A program made the position numbers and the translations under genes. Shown here piece after piece: positions 12,037-26,951 of a stretch of 64,000 nt of DNA (its first letter is position 1; every line of letters begins with the position of its first letter). This stretch comes from Bigelowiella natans CCMP2755 (Eukaryota > Cercozoa > Chlorarachniophyceae). Under the pieces are notes generated by a model, which saw only the letters and a list, made by a program, of their open reading frames with translations, searched no databases and had not been told where the DNA came from. The stretch lies in assembly GCA_000320545.1 (NCBI GenBank), contig ADNK01000870.1, forward strand, positions 124,001 to 188,000, given 5' to 3'.

Positions 12037-14716
12037 ATGATGATGATCACGACGATATGTGAAATATTAGACGACGATAAGGAACCATTAGAAAGATAAG
12101 GCGGAGACAGATTATTCGAATACAAGAGTTACAAAGCAGGGATGTCAGTAGCAATAGTGCTGTGCAGAACAAAGAGTGTTTGCTATATACAGAAATTAGT
12201 CATCATCATCATCAGCTGTCTAATGTATTAGAAAGGAAACCGCATGATTCTGGCAATTTCGTCCGCCATGACGCTCTTGATCCTTAGCCGTTTTTCGCCT
12301 ACTTTCGTAAGCCTTGGGGGAGCACATCTCATGGCATCAAGAAGCTCAATATGCTTTAGCATAAGACTCTTTATCGCCTCTGAAGTGGTTACCACAACCC
12401 CCTTTGTGGTTCTTGCATCTTTGAGCTTGGAGTACATTTTAGTTATCTCTCCTACCCATACACATGAGCGATCGAAGGAGAAAGTGTGTACACGTTTGGG
12501 AATGACCCTTGTGAAACGTGCACGCATGACATTTCTTGACATTTCAAGGAGAGATGAAGGAACGACGAGAGTGACTAATGATTTTCCATCCGCTAGGATC
12601 AGGGATAACATAGGGCCAACCACCTATAAGGAGAGAGAGAGAGGGAGGAGAAGGAGAAGGAAACGAGGAAAGAGAGAGGGAGAACAACATATAACTAATG
12701 ATCAGGACAAAATACTAAATTCCAAAGTTTTAGGGCATCGTAACTGTAGAGTAGGCGATTCTATGAGTAAACTGAGAAAATATACACGATTTTCTCCCCC
12801 CCCCCTTCCTCCTCTCCCTAATTTTCCTGTATTTGTTCTTGTTCTCCTTCTTCTTCTTCTTCTCCTTCACCACATGCATACCGTGCTTTTCCCTGCGCCC
12901 ATGATCATCTGCCTTACTAGACTCCGATTTTCTTTATTCGCAGCGAGAAAGGTGTTGATGAGAGCAACCTGCTTACTTCTAAGCAGGATATTGTAAAGGT
13001 ACTCGAAAATCAAATAGCGAGGGTCAAACTCCAGCTTGTGCGTCTTCTCTGCTGGCATTCCTGTTCCCATGCAGAAACGCCTTGAAGTCAAGAGCTTTGC
13101 AAGCTCTGTAGCTTTATGTCCCAACAACTTTTGCAACTCTTTGCGTGATTCGATGTCCATAGCGTCGAGGCCTTTTGAATGGGCCTGGAGGAGTTGTTGG
13201 AGGCTGAGAGCTCGTGAAAGGCAGCGATCAATACATCCCTGACGATTGACTCGAAGCATGAATCCGATTGTCATTCGCAAGATCAGTTTGATGTTCTTCT
13301 CGGTGAGGAAAGGATTTAAACGTAGCAGTTCTACACCAGGGTTAGCTGAGAGCGTCGTTGCACACAGATATCTAATATGTTATAATTATCGTCATTTTAT
13401 CATCATTCATTACTTCATGATATCATTATTGCTACTACAAAGGAACAGCAGCAAGGTCGTCTCATGTAGGAAAAGATAATTATGATGATGATAATTCAAA
13501 AATCCTTCTATATTCAAATCCTCCTCCTATTTTTTAAAATGCTTTCTACTGTCGTTATTTTCTCAATCATAATCGCCACCAAGAAGATAGTATTCAATCT
13601 TGACACCACCACCATCATCATCATCATTATAATTATTCAATTGATCATTGTTGCATACATGCATACATGCATGCATGGTTACTCACTCTAGCCAGATATT
13701 AGTCTCTGTCTGAGCTTTTCGTTGAAGAAGGAAGAGATATCGGTTTTCCTGCTGATTGAAACCATGTCGTTGTTCCATTGTTATCATCGCTGTATCTTCT
13801 CTTCTCCCCCCCGCTGCTTCTTCTTCATTTTCTTCCTCTTTCTCATCATCGTTTTGGTGAGAAGAAGCAGCAGCAGCAGCAGCAGGAGGAGGAGGAGGAG
13901 GAGGAGGAGCAACAGCCTGGATCAACTCCGACCAGCTTTCATCACTATTATTACTAGTTTTTGTACTGTTTTTGGGAGTGTTTCTTTTCTTCTCATCTCC
14001 TTGTTCGTTATCGTCGTCCTCGTTATCGTCATGTTGTAAAGGATCTCGTAGCTTAGGTAGAAGATCGCTACGATTCTGATCCAGTTCCACGTTATTTGCT
14101 ATTGTGATGAGATATTTGGTGAGCAAATGAATCTGGTTGGTGTCTTGTTGTCTTAATTCGAGTAGGTTTGTAATTAAGTTCTGGAGGAACGTGCTCCCCT
14201 TGGAACAGAGGGCGTTCAAAGCAGAGGCATCAGGATTCTCCGAGGATATGATATCAAAGTCATCGTCCATTAGACCAATCAAGCCGGGAACCTTCTTGGC
14301 ATTCTCCATCTCGGCATGTAGCTTTATATCTTTCTCTAATCGTTTCAACATCTCCCTGTTATCATGTTACAATAACAATGTTACGTTAGTGGGTGATACA
14401 TATAATGAGGATGGTGATGATGATGATAACGGCATGTAAGTAAAAGTAGTAGTAGTAGTTGTTTGTGCAGGAGATATACAGACATTAGTCAGTTGTTCCT
14501 CACTACTTCATTTTATCATTACCAGAATAAAAGCATAGCTTAACAAACCATACAGAGATACTATCATTATTGCTAATAGTAGTAGTAGTAGTAGTAGTAG
14601 TAGTCATGGTAGATTTTCTACTAGATATTCTTCTTCTTGTTCTTCCTGTTCTCCTCCAAGTCTCTCCCCCTCCCTCTCTCCTCCCTTTCTCAATAATCTT
14701 GATCTTCACTACCACC

Positions 14717-14760
<44 letters not shown>

Positions 14761-16829
14761 CACTACTACCTAGCGACATGACTATCCGCAGCATCATGTT
14801 TAGTGAGGTCAAAAGGCATTCTCCCTGGAAGATTCTTGGATCTTTCTTCAACCTTAACAAACGTGTCGAGTCCTATAGGACCTAGAGGCGACGTACGCAT
14901 CCATTCACAATCTTGACTGCTCAACTCTATTTTCATTCCTTCCTTTTCTTCCCCTCCCTCCTCCTCCTCCTTCTCCTTCTCCTCCTTTTCTCTCTCATTG
15001 AGGAGGAGAAATGGCTCAAGACGTCTCGAAGCACAGCTGAAATCTGTAACTTGAGGTAGTGGTTTAACAGAGGAATAAGGAGGAACTGGAATCCTGGAGA
15101 TAATTGCAGGATTCAATGGAGGGTAGTGTAAAGCCTTGATACGGCTTGAAGAGCTCACTACAGGACGAAGTCTTTCGATAAATTGAGATAAATGACGTCC
15201 AAATTCCGTTGGACCTGCAAAGCTGTATGTTTGCTGTCCCTCGCTCAATTGATGAGCAAGATAGCTGGGTAGTTGTGGCAGTGACGATGGAGATGAGGTC
15301 CAGTGATGTAAAAGGCCAAGAATAACGTATGGGTACCATGAATTATCGTTATAGCTTGACTTAAGCTCTAGGTTAGCCCTGCCCCCCCACTGCATGTTCT
15401 TCAACAATAGAATACGTGCAAACAGCTTTCCAAGGCTCTTTGAGTTATTTTGTCGTGGATCAACGAGGTATATCTCCACACGATTCAATAGCAGCTCAAG
15501 TACAAAGTAGAAACCTAATTGCCTTACAACCCCTGTGACCTGATCCTTCCACATTTCATTTAGCGTCTCAATGGCTGAGCTTTGCCGTAGTCTTCCCATT
15601 TGCGGTCTATAATACTCGCACTGTGCTCTCCAAGTACGATGATTGGGAGAGTAATCTTGAAAGAAAAGGTCAATCTGTCGCTCAACTTTATCCCACGTAG
15701 TTGCTTCACCATACTGCATGTCGTTCTGTCCGTGTGTGAAGAGATCATCATCATTAATAACACCACTTTTATTCTTGGCCTCCTTCTCATCCTTTTTCTT
15801 CTTGTTCCTTGTCGTCGTTGAAGTAGTACCATCTTCCCCCCTTCCCGCCAATAACATGAGAATGTAGTTATGTCGGTTGGAGAGTTCCGCATCTAGTGCA
15901 CCGCGTTGTATATCGAGCTGGTTTTCAACCTTGTCGTATTGAGCAAATTCATTGCTGTTCCTTATATGATCCAACAGAAGGGTCTCTTCATCAAGAGATA
16001 GCTTACAATCAGCAGACACTTGATCTAGTTTTAAGATATACTCTTTAAACTCCGATTGCAGCTCCCACAACTCCTCTATATTCATTCCAGAGAACATAAC
16101 AACAAGGCTGAACTTGAGCCTCACAGCGTGTGCGTTGGGATGTTTGTCGCGATTTGCCATACGTAACTGTCTAAACACCCAAGCTTCGTCCTGAGCGAGC
16201 TTACGATCAGCCTACATACGAGAATATATAACAACAATATTAACAATAGATGTAGACGATGCCTGACTGCATTTAAGGAGAGCACCGTTGCAACCAGCAA
16301 AGGATTAGGCTAGTGATGTTTGTACTTCAAATTGATTCATCCTCTTCTTCTTTTTATCTCTTATCAGCAGCACAGCAGCATAGCATAGCATAGCATATCA
16401 TTGATTGATTGATTCTTGCGTGCTTACTACTACTACTACTACTACTACTACCTCACAGCTCTGCACCACTCGAAACGCCATTTGGTACTGCCTCGACATC
16501 ATTCTGAGGAGAATGAGGTACATTGCCGACGAGAGAGTTGGTGTGACTAGGAAGGTGTGAGATCCATGAATAGGATAGAGGTAGACCCTAGACGCCATAC
16601 CTGTTCATCATGATCATGATGATAATGTAATCAATCAATCAATCAATCAACCAACCAATTAATCAATGGATAACAAATCTGCAGTAGCTAAATCAGCACA
16701 GCCAGAGTAATAGTAATAACAACAAGAATAATAATTAATTACAAGGAGATAGATGAAGATAAATAGAACTTATCTTACACCTGATGAGCGCAACAACAAT
16801 ACTGTCACCCCCCGCTACTACCCCCACTG

Positions 16830-16860
<31 letters not shown>

Positions 16861-18182
16861 ATAAGTACTTTCGAGCCACTCTGGATCACGGTGATCCATT
16901 TTAAGCTCTGTGGAAAGCGGACAGCGACTAATGTATGGGCGATGTACGGGACAATTGGACACCATAAGGAAGAGTTCTCTTGAAGCATTCTCCATCAGTA
17001 AGCTGTGTGGAATCCCTGTCGAGAGCTTGTTCAGTCTCTCGTCACGTAAATCACTGATGTAGAGATCAGAATGATCAAGGGAATACAATCGCTCCTTGCC
17101 GTCGTTATCACGCCGTGGTGAGAATCGAAGCTTTAGCCTTGGAAGCTCGATCAAACTGATCTGGCAAAGACTTCCATACCTATAAACATGTTGTTGGAAA
17201 GTTGTAGTAGTAGTAGTAGTAGTAGTAGTAGTAACAATCAACAAAGAGATGATAGAAACACATGTCGATATAACCACGAGTTAATTAGGTAACATATATG
17301 ACAGAACATAATTCATTATGATCTATCTATCTATCTACCTATCACCAACATCTCTGCAGCAGCATGATGATGATATTGGTACAACATAACCCTGCTGCAA
17401 ATATATTGAGTGCTACCACACACCTCTACACATCACTCACACAGTTACTACTACTACTACTACTTACTCCGTGACTGTTGATTCAGTCCATGCAAGGATA
17501 TGGCCAAGGTCTTCTATCCTCGAAAGTACGTTAACCATCCTTCCAAGTACAGACTCTTTTGGCACAGAAAGCAAGTCGAACAACACCATCATGTGATGAT
17601 CCTTTTGTGACTTTGAACGAATTAGCTTAGGGACGATGTCGTCTTCTTCCAATGCCATCATCGCAGCATCCTTGGCGTCACCATCACCACCACCACCACC
17701 ACTTTTGTCAAGATTTGCCAGTTCCCCCTTCATTGCAGAGATTTTTTCCTGATTCTTTGGGTTTGCGAGCCACGACTGCGCGATTGGTAAGTCGTACTTG
17801 AACTGCTCCAAGACCTTGAATTCATATTATGTTGACTAACATCATCCCCAATTAAACTTGCTTTATTATATTCGATCGTTATCTACATTCTATGTGTATT
17901 TGTAAATTTGTATCCTCATCATCATACTACCTGCTTGGCAATGTGTCTTGGGTATCCTTGGCTTACAACAACCTCAAGTTTTGAGCTTTTGATTGCTACT
18001 ACCATTGGATCATCATCAGCTAGCTGCATCTTCACGTCAAAAAAGTTCTTGGCTGCTATCTGTAGGGTATTCAATGAGGAGGAGGAGGAGGAGGAGGAGG
18101 AGGTGGAAGATGAGAAATGAGAGTAGCAGCGAATAAGTTGCTGCATGGTTGAAGACTGCTGCTTTCCTGTGTATCTCTACTA

Positions 18183-18215
<33 letters not shown>

Positions 18216-18932
18216 TTACTATTACCTCGGTGTTTGCCTTGACGTCGCTCTTTAAGAGTGGAGATCGTGTAATGACACCGCAAAGACTACTACTGCTACT
18301 ACCAGCAGGACCAACTCCCTCCTCCTCCTCCTCCTTCTCCTTGTTGTCGTTGTTCTTGAAATCAATCAATCTAACACGAATCTTGTACTGAAAGTCAGGG
18401 TGGTGTAACTCCTTGGGATATCTGTATATTGTCATAAGCACAAGTAGTATAAGGAAGGGGAGTCCTATATTATAAGCTAGGATGATGATATCTGTGTATT
18501 ATTATCATTTTTATTAATAAAAGCACAATGGATGGTATAACCAGCAGTACATGTGAAAAATAATGATGATGATGATGATGGTGGAAAGAAGGCCAAAGCT
18601 GATCGTTAGTGAAATAACAACCCAACAAGATGGTCGTCGGTGTCTCGTTGCCAGAAGAAGAAGTTCTCTGTGAGAGCAGCTGGAATAACCCCTCTCAAGA
18701 AGCGCTCAGGTGTGAAGGTTTCCTCTATGTCGTCCTTGACATCCCTCGATATCACGACAGAATCTTTTAAAGCCACTTTACCGGTGATTTTACCAGCCTC
18801 ATTCCGGAGCAAAGGATGGAACCTAGTAGTGGTGGTGGTAGTAGCAGTAGTAGTAGTAGTAGTAATAGGAGGAGTAGAAGGGGATAGATGATGGGGTTGG
18901 ATGCGGCAATTAGCTTACTTAGATATGAGGAC

Positions 18933-18966
<34 letters not shown>

Positions 18967-19038
18967 CTTCTTCGGTGCTTGAAAGTGGTTGCTAATAATA
19001 GAGACTGTGAACGTTTGTATGTGTGTAATATTTCTCAA

Positions 19039-19076
<38 letters not shown>

Positions 19077-21306
19077 GTTGTGCTCTCCTCATCCGTCCAT
19101 ACCGCGTGTATAATAAGATGATAATGTGACTGCTATGGATTTATTAGTTGATTTATTGATGTATTTGTGTTGTTGTTGTTGTTGTTACTGACGGTGATCC
19201 CCTATCATCCGTATCTGGCTTCATTGAGTAGTAGCAGTATCGTGTATTGGAAGTATAGACGAGGGATGGGTACATTCTGCGTCCATGCTCCAGCAAGACG
19301 TACATAAAACAAACATTCAAGTGCTTAACCACTTTGAAGATTCTCCATGTGCCCTTATCAAATGCTATGAGCGATGTTGAATAGGCATTCTCTCCAACAG
19401 GTTCCTTGGACATGAAGAATCGCTTCTCTTTCACGTAAGGAACCTTTTTCCACTGTCCAAACTTCGATAAAATCGTTGGCTCGACAACCTAACAACATTG
19501 TACCAACAACCTCATATTTGGCGCTATCCATCCATCATTATCTATTCACCACCTTTTTGTATCTAGTCTCATTGATTCAATTCATTATGCACAGCAATCA
19601 CAACCACGACTTACCTTGAGAATCCATCTTTCCTCAGGACGAATCTTATCACTTGGAAATGGCCTTGAATACTCTATCCCCTGCCAACGAAAGCCTCTCT
19701 CTCCTTCTGCTATAGGATGAGGCATGTTGATCATAGTTCTTTTTTCATCTTTAGGTTCGTCCCATCTTCTGATGTTGTAGCTTCTTCCCACGAGTCTCAC
19801 CCATTGTCGATGTTCATGTGCAGCTACAAGCGCACAGTGTTGCGGCTCCTTGCCAAAGATCAGAGCAAAGTCGTCGGTTCTTGCCATATGGTTAGGGACG
19901 GGCTCGATATGAGAATTACGGAAATACAACTCTATACTCTGAATATTGATTTCAATCTCTTCTTTCTTACCACAGAAGACTCCTGTATTTCCATCACCAG
20001 AGCGAGCTACCCACCCACTCGACTGTAATCGTTGATTTCTTGTAGCTACACGCAAGATACTCTGCATTACAGCATCTACCTCTTTGGCCGAGGCCTGTAT
20101 AATATCATATAATACAATGACGTGTGTGTGTGTGTGTGCTAGTATAAGAATACTACTTGTTGCGGGTATTTGAATCACCACCACCACCAGCAGCAGCACC
20201 ACCACTACCGACCCACCTACCTACCTACCTTCTTAAACCACTTAACAAGGCCTTGCCGGTGTATATTGAGCATATCAAAGTAGACATGTTCGGCAACTAG
20301 TAGTGGTTTTTCTATCTTAAGTCGTTCTGCTTGAGCTTGTTCCCTGGAGGACTGCTGCTTGCTACTACGCTTTCGTACGTCGCCGTCAGCAGCTTTTGCC
20401 TCTCGAATACGACGTTTCTTCTCTTCTTCCATTGCACCTTGTCCTAATCCTGGGGAATGCCAGGTTTGTAAGAAGGCAAGATACGCCTATATGTAGTAGA
20501 CAAAGATGATGATGGTGATGATGATGATGATGATGATGACGACGGAGTAATCGGTAATCAAGCACCAAAGACAAAAGTTAACCAAGACTTTGACAGCAGC
20601 AGGTCAAAATGCCATAATACGTAGGAGCGGAAAACAGATTATTGTATTACTACCATCATTGGTTGAACATTAGCAAGTGAAATATTCTCCGAGTAATGGA
20701 CACCACGGTAAAGGATGGTCAGATGGGCATTCATGATGCATGAGTGCCTCAAATCACTTTGATCTTGTGCTTGCTGCTCCCACTGAACTAAGATCGGCCG
20801 TGCTTTATCTATCAGTATTTCATGAATCTTCTTGGAATATCCCTCAAGTTTCTCTTTCTTACTAGCCTCCAGCTTCGTTTTCTTCGCATCGTCATTGTGG
20901 TCATTAAGCAAAAAGGAGATAAATCTGTGCACACCAGATAGCATTCTGATAACAAAGAGGATGATGCTTGTGGATGAAGATGTATAAGATCCCGTATTAA
21001 GATAGAGAGCATCCTCTGTAAGCTGAAGCATGGATGAAACCAGCACATCGGGAGCATGTTCCAATTCATTGAGCAATAATCCATTTGGACAACCGATAAG
21101 CTCATCTCCTTTAGCAGGGACGTAACGGATATCTGGTGCATCTTCAGGAGTCCAACGCATTGGTTCGAAAAGTACACTCTCTAGAAGCTCTTGGAGTTGA
21201 AGATTCAACAATGCTGATACGCGGTCTTTGGTTGAGAAAAACGATACGACGATAGGAATACGCATATACGGCGCTGTCAAAGCAGATAATAGGTACCTAG
21301 TGGATT

Positions 21307-21341
<35 letters not shown>

Positions 21342-23919
21342 AGAAAGAAAGAGAGGAAAGAGGAGGGATTTGGTCAGTGACGGCAGCAGAGAACTACTAG
21401 TGAACATAATTCGCTACTACTACTAGTACTAGTACTAAAAGATCAATAATCAGTAGTACTCTGAATCTTCCTGGCTAAGAGCGTTGTTGAAGGTGGGAAG
21501 CTGCCTTTGATGTAACACATCGTCCTCAGTGATTTTCTCGAGGGATTCTGCAGCTCCTTTCTTTACCCAAAGCTTTGGGTCAGCTGGACTCTTTTTGGGC
21601 TTGGTTTCAATACAAACAAATTCTTGGTTGAAACACGATGCATTGAGATCAACCTGCGTCTTTGCACTGTTTATTCCACCTGGCTCCTTGATCTTCCATC
21701 CTATAGCTGCATGTGATATAGTCCATCTCTGGAGCTTAACATGCCTTCGATGTGCCGTGTCAGTCACAAGAATGCGGTACAGCAATGCCGTATCTCTCAG
21801 AGCGAGTAACTCTGGATGTTCTTCAGCAAAGGGAGACTTATGGTGTGTTAAGTACCACGTTGCTGCTTCGATAAAGGAGATTCCATCGTCCATCGTCTTG
21901 TTCTCCTCATCCTTTGGCTGCAAATCATACCCCATCACATTGCAAAGAACCTTTACCATCTCCATTGTTGGTGAGTTCTTGCTCAAAAAGGTAGTGCAAT
22001 TATGTCGAGTTTTAAAGTTAAACAGCGCCTTCTTGCCGTGTTTTTCTTGTGCTAAAAAGTATCTGAGCATCTTTCCACGTGCAACGGCTAGAGTTGGTTC
22101 CAAAATCAATGCAGTGTCTGTGATTTCATCTATGTGTGTACCGTACCCATCATACATGCAAACATAGAAATCTGGTTGAAGCAGTTTCATGGCAGCCTCT
22201 CGATTGAACAAAGGGGGGGACGATGATGATGATGATGATGACTTCTGTTCTCCGTCCTTTTCTTCGCTATTGGAAGACGAAGAAGTAGTAGTAGTAGCAG
22301 CAGCAGCAGCTGGTGATGATGATGAGGAGTGTGCAGTAGCATCAGCAGAAGAACCAGCTGCTCCCCCCCCCCCTTTTTGTTCGTCTTTTCCTGTTGGTGT
22401 GAGAGTGTTTTCCTTCTCTTCTCGTTTCTTTTTGCGTTCAGCATTGCGTTCTTGTATCTTTTTGTTCTCCTCGATTATCATTTGTCTAGCAGAGGTTTCA
22501 ATCATTATCGCAGTCATAAGGTTGTCTGGCGTTGTGTCCATGAGTTTCTCTGCTGCTGCTTGCATGTTATTATTGCAATTTCTCAAAGCCCAATCTACAG
22601 CAAGCTTTTCATAGCCAAATGCCATGAGTTGCATTGCCTTTTCTGAATCAGCCTCAATTAAGGGACGTGTTTTCTCTTCTAACTCTCCCTTTTCAAGGCG
22701 TTGAACAAAAGTCGTCAGTTTTTGTTCAAGTTGCCTTGGATCAGCTTCAGTGAGCGTATCAAGCTCCATATCAAGGTACAAGAACTTGAAGGTAGGAAAG
22801 CTTCTCACATGGTAACGACGAGCAAGGGCACTTAATTTCTCGGAGTCAAGTTTGAGCATCACGACAGGTTTTTTGTTGAATTTCCGACCCAATGTAGCGT
22901 AGATGGGAGTCATTTCCTTGCACTCTTTGGACTTCGCAGAGAAAAAGTCAATGACAACAAGCTTGTCGGCGTCGTTCGCTGCCTTTATTTCCGCGTTGAA
23001 TTCCTCTTCAGATTTGACGATTTTGAGTGCAGTTGGACCCCTTGCGCGCTGCTTTGATCCTGAGAACAGGTGCTGTGTACCGTTGAGCACCATTGCAACT
23101 GTAGAGGGTTTATCTGTACTATATGTTCGCACTATTGCGTCCAAGCATGCCATTATGCATGCCATCACGACAATGTTAGCCCCTCGAAACTCTCGATTTG
23201 ACTGAACGGATCGAGCTGCTGCAGTGTAATAGCGAGCAAGCTGCTGCAGGCTGTCAATAATCTGTAGATATTGTTCTCGTTTCATTTCCATTGAAGCCCA
23301 TATGCAATCCTTGAGCTCTTTTCGCTCAGCAGGAGGAATGGGCATAGGAAGCACCTAAGTATTTGTTTATCCGCAATAGTTATGATAATGATGACGATGA
23401 TGTTAATCATGTACTACTACTGAGAGTAGTCGTAGTTGATCATGTCGTTGTTGTTGTTATATCGTTGTTACAATAGATATATTGTTTGTTCTTCCTTATC
23501 GTTCGTTCTACGCACTTGCACGAAAAGTTGCTGAATCAGAGAGCAGATATAAAAATAGCTGTTGGAGGTGTGCTTTCGGGACAAGAGCTTGCACAAGTTA
23601 AGACACATATCGATTGCTTCCAGTGCCTACGATCATAGACGAAGGAGAAGGAGAAGAAGACGAAGGAGGAGGAGGAGGAGACGAAGGAGGAGGAGAAGGA
23701 GGAAGAAAATATCAAGGAGACGGTGATTCTTCTATTATTCCTGTGTTCTTACTTCGCTGTTAAACAACAAACAAACAAACAAACAAACCAACCGATTTTG
23801 AATCCTTAGCGAATATCGTTGGGAGCTTGGCCATATCGATTAGATGATTGTGAGGGACCGCATCCTGCCAACCAGCAAACGCCTCCACTGATTTGTCGCG
23901 CTTATACACTTGGAACCCT

Positions 23920-23951
<32 letters not shown>

Positions 23952-25110
23952 AGTAGTAAGTAGTAAGCAGAAATGAGAAATTAGGTATATTACCGATACA
24001 GAAAATCATAATAATAATAATAAGAAGAGTAAGAGAATAATAGCCATTATTACTATACTAATTTCATTTCTAGCAAATAACCGAAGGGAAAAGAAGAAGA
24101 AGAAGAAGAAGAAGAAGAAGAAGAGAAGGGAAAAGATTATAAAGTCAGCAGTTAACATAACATGGCAGCCCTCATTAAGCACTACCATCACCACCATCAG
24201 CACTAGCAGAAAGCAGCAGAAAGAATCATCACCTCTTAACGGTCCCCACTTGTCTTCGGACTTTGGTTTCAGCTTTGGAATCATTCTCACATCGATACCA
24301 TTTGCTCTACGAATTGTCATTTCTTCTATTTGTTCTATTTTTGCCAAAATCTCCGCCAAGTTGGCCCCTTTCAATCGGCCTGCTTTCGACTCAGATGATG
24401 CAGCTGACGAGTTTATATGATGATGGTGACGATGGTGATGATGATGATGACGATGGTGATAATGGGAACAATAGTTAGATAGTTCTACAGACAGGCAGCA
24501 GTCGTTAGTGTACTACGAGTGAATGATTCAATCGATGAGTCAATACTCGTTGGAACTTCTGCCACTACTAGTACCAGCTACTTCTCTCTTAATTTTTTTC
24601 TGCTGGCAGCATCATCATAGCTCTACAATTAGAAATAGTAATCACCGTTTGAGAGCTTTTGCGCTGCAATTCGGACGAGGCGTGCATCTGAGTGGTTGAT
24701 TTGGCTGTTGACTTGCTGCATGTCACTGTGTACCATGTTCACCATAGCACGCATAAAGGCGAATCGGAACTGGATTATTTTGGCCTCCTCATGTAATCCG
24801 TGCTGCGCTAATAAGAACTCAAAACAACGATTCACCGACGAGTAGTAGCAGGTCTCCGCTCTCTGAGAAAGAAGAAAGAATAAGAAAACTAAGGAGGAGA
24901 AGAAGAACCCCATATTATAATTCATCACCATGAGAATAACTCATAATGAGTGAAATGTCGATGCATATATTACGCAGCTGTACTACTACTACTACTACTA
25001 CTACTATCTATCTATCCTTACTACTACCATTCAACAGCCAAAACAATGAGTATAATTTGCAGTTAAGTGTATGTTCTACAACAAATTAGGTGGGTGCATT
25101 TGTGTGCGTG

Positions 25111-25165
<55 letters not shown>

Positions 25166-25641
25166 AGTTATTATTATGATTGTTGTGGTACTACAACTAC
25201 GACCTGTGCAGGAAAGAATCCTGTCCCAGGTTCTTTAGTAGCATTCTTGGCTTCAAGAGCGCAAGCACGGGCAAATGGCATGCCAAGAAGATGCGGGTAG
25301 AGCACATCGTAGAAGATTTCATGACGATGGTCATCGCTCTTGGTCACATGAATCTTAAAGAACATATACCAAAATCCATGATCGAGCACTCGCTCCTGAG
25401 GTATGTTGTGAAAGACAACGGAAGCTTCGAATTTCATTCCAGGGGGTTGAGAGGCTGTAGACCGATGGAACTTAATCCCCTTGCCCAAGTTATGTATTGA
25501 AAGGCTGAAGCCCTCCTTCTCCTGCCGTTTCAATACATGCATAATGCAGTGACCAGAATCTGTATCTTGCCATCCTCCCGGTACTACCATCTCTTGACCA
25601 GATTTCAGATCGCTGAGTTGTAGTAGTAGTAATAGTAGTAA

Positions 25642-25677
<36 letters not shown>

Positions 25678-25941
25678 GAGGAGGAGGAGTGATGATGATG
25701 ATTATAGATGATGATGCAGCAACAACATTTATTTATTAAAATGTGTGATAATATCACAGTCATCGCAGATAGTAACGGTGGAGTGCACAGTAATAGCAAT
25801 AGTATAAGTAGTATTAGTGATGTAGTAGTGGTAGTGATAGTGGAAGTGCTTGATTGCTTGCAAACGTCATCCCATAGGATTAAGACATAGATAAGTAGCT
25901 GCAGCAAGTTTTGACTAGTGACAGTAAGAGGTGGCTACAAC

Positions 25942-25976
<35 letters not shown>

Positions 25977-26920
25977 AAACACAAGCTCACTTACTTTAGC
26001 TCTGTGGCAAATTTCTGGAGAAAAGAAGTAAAGTGGAAAGGCTGTTTGATTTTCATACATGCCCTTGAAAGCTCCATTCCCTTTTTGAACAGCTCGTTCA
26101 CTTCAATAAGAGCCTTTAATCATCACGAGGAAGAATCATCGTCAGCATACCCAAAACTCGAAGAAATGGAGAAAATAGTTGGCACACTGCATGTATGATA
26201 CAATCTATTATTAGAAACCTTTCGATCTTCCTCGTTGCAAAGGCTAATCCACTCGGGTCGGTTTTCAATGATTTTTTCTGTGACGAAGTGGTGTACGTGC
26301 TGCAAACGATAAAAGATGATATTGCTAAATGAGAGAAGTAACTAAATTCCATTAGAAGATGTATTTTGAATGGACTTTCTCTTTTCCTCTCCTTTTTTCA
26401 AAACTTTCATGTGGTCAAGTAAGCAAATGAATAATACCATCAGGGCTGCTATGTCACCACATCGTTTATTGTCATCGCCCCGAGTTTCAGTGCTCTCAAG
26501 GCATCTTTATATTGCATTGCAAAGAGGGGTGGTAATTATACATAAAGACTCGACTTTGAATCTGCAAAGTACAAGTAAGACACTAGATTCCCTATCCCCC
26601 CCCCTCTCTCTTCCTTGTCCCTTAATTGTGTTGAATCATATGAGTTGCCATGGTTTTCAGTATCGGTGGAAATAAGTAAGCCTCCAATGAGTAGCAGCCA
26701 GAACCAACAAAGCATCATCTTGTACTACTATTACGTATCGTAATACTTATTACCCTTCCAGGAACATTGAAATGAAAACTCGTTCGCACCATACAGGACC
26801 AGGCATTGGGTCGGTATGTTTTAACTTGTCGAGGCAGAACACTGGAAGCTTATATTTCTAAGTGAGTGGGTGAGTGAGTGAGAGAGTAAGTGAGTAGTGA
26901 CACATATAATTGTTTTACAA

Positions 26921-26951
<31 letters not shown>

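Noticed and set aside
26450-26600. Possible non-standard genetic code (TAA read as an amino acid) in the giant gene
   Set aside because: Other genes here end cleanly at TAA, TAG and TGA just after conserved C-termini, so all three act as stops. A small intron or other join is simpler.
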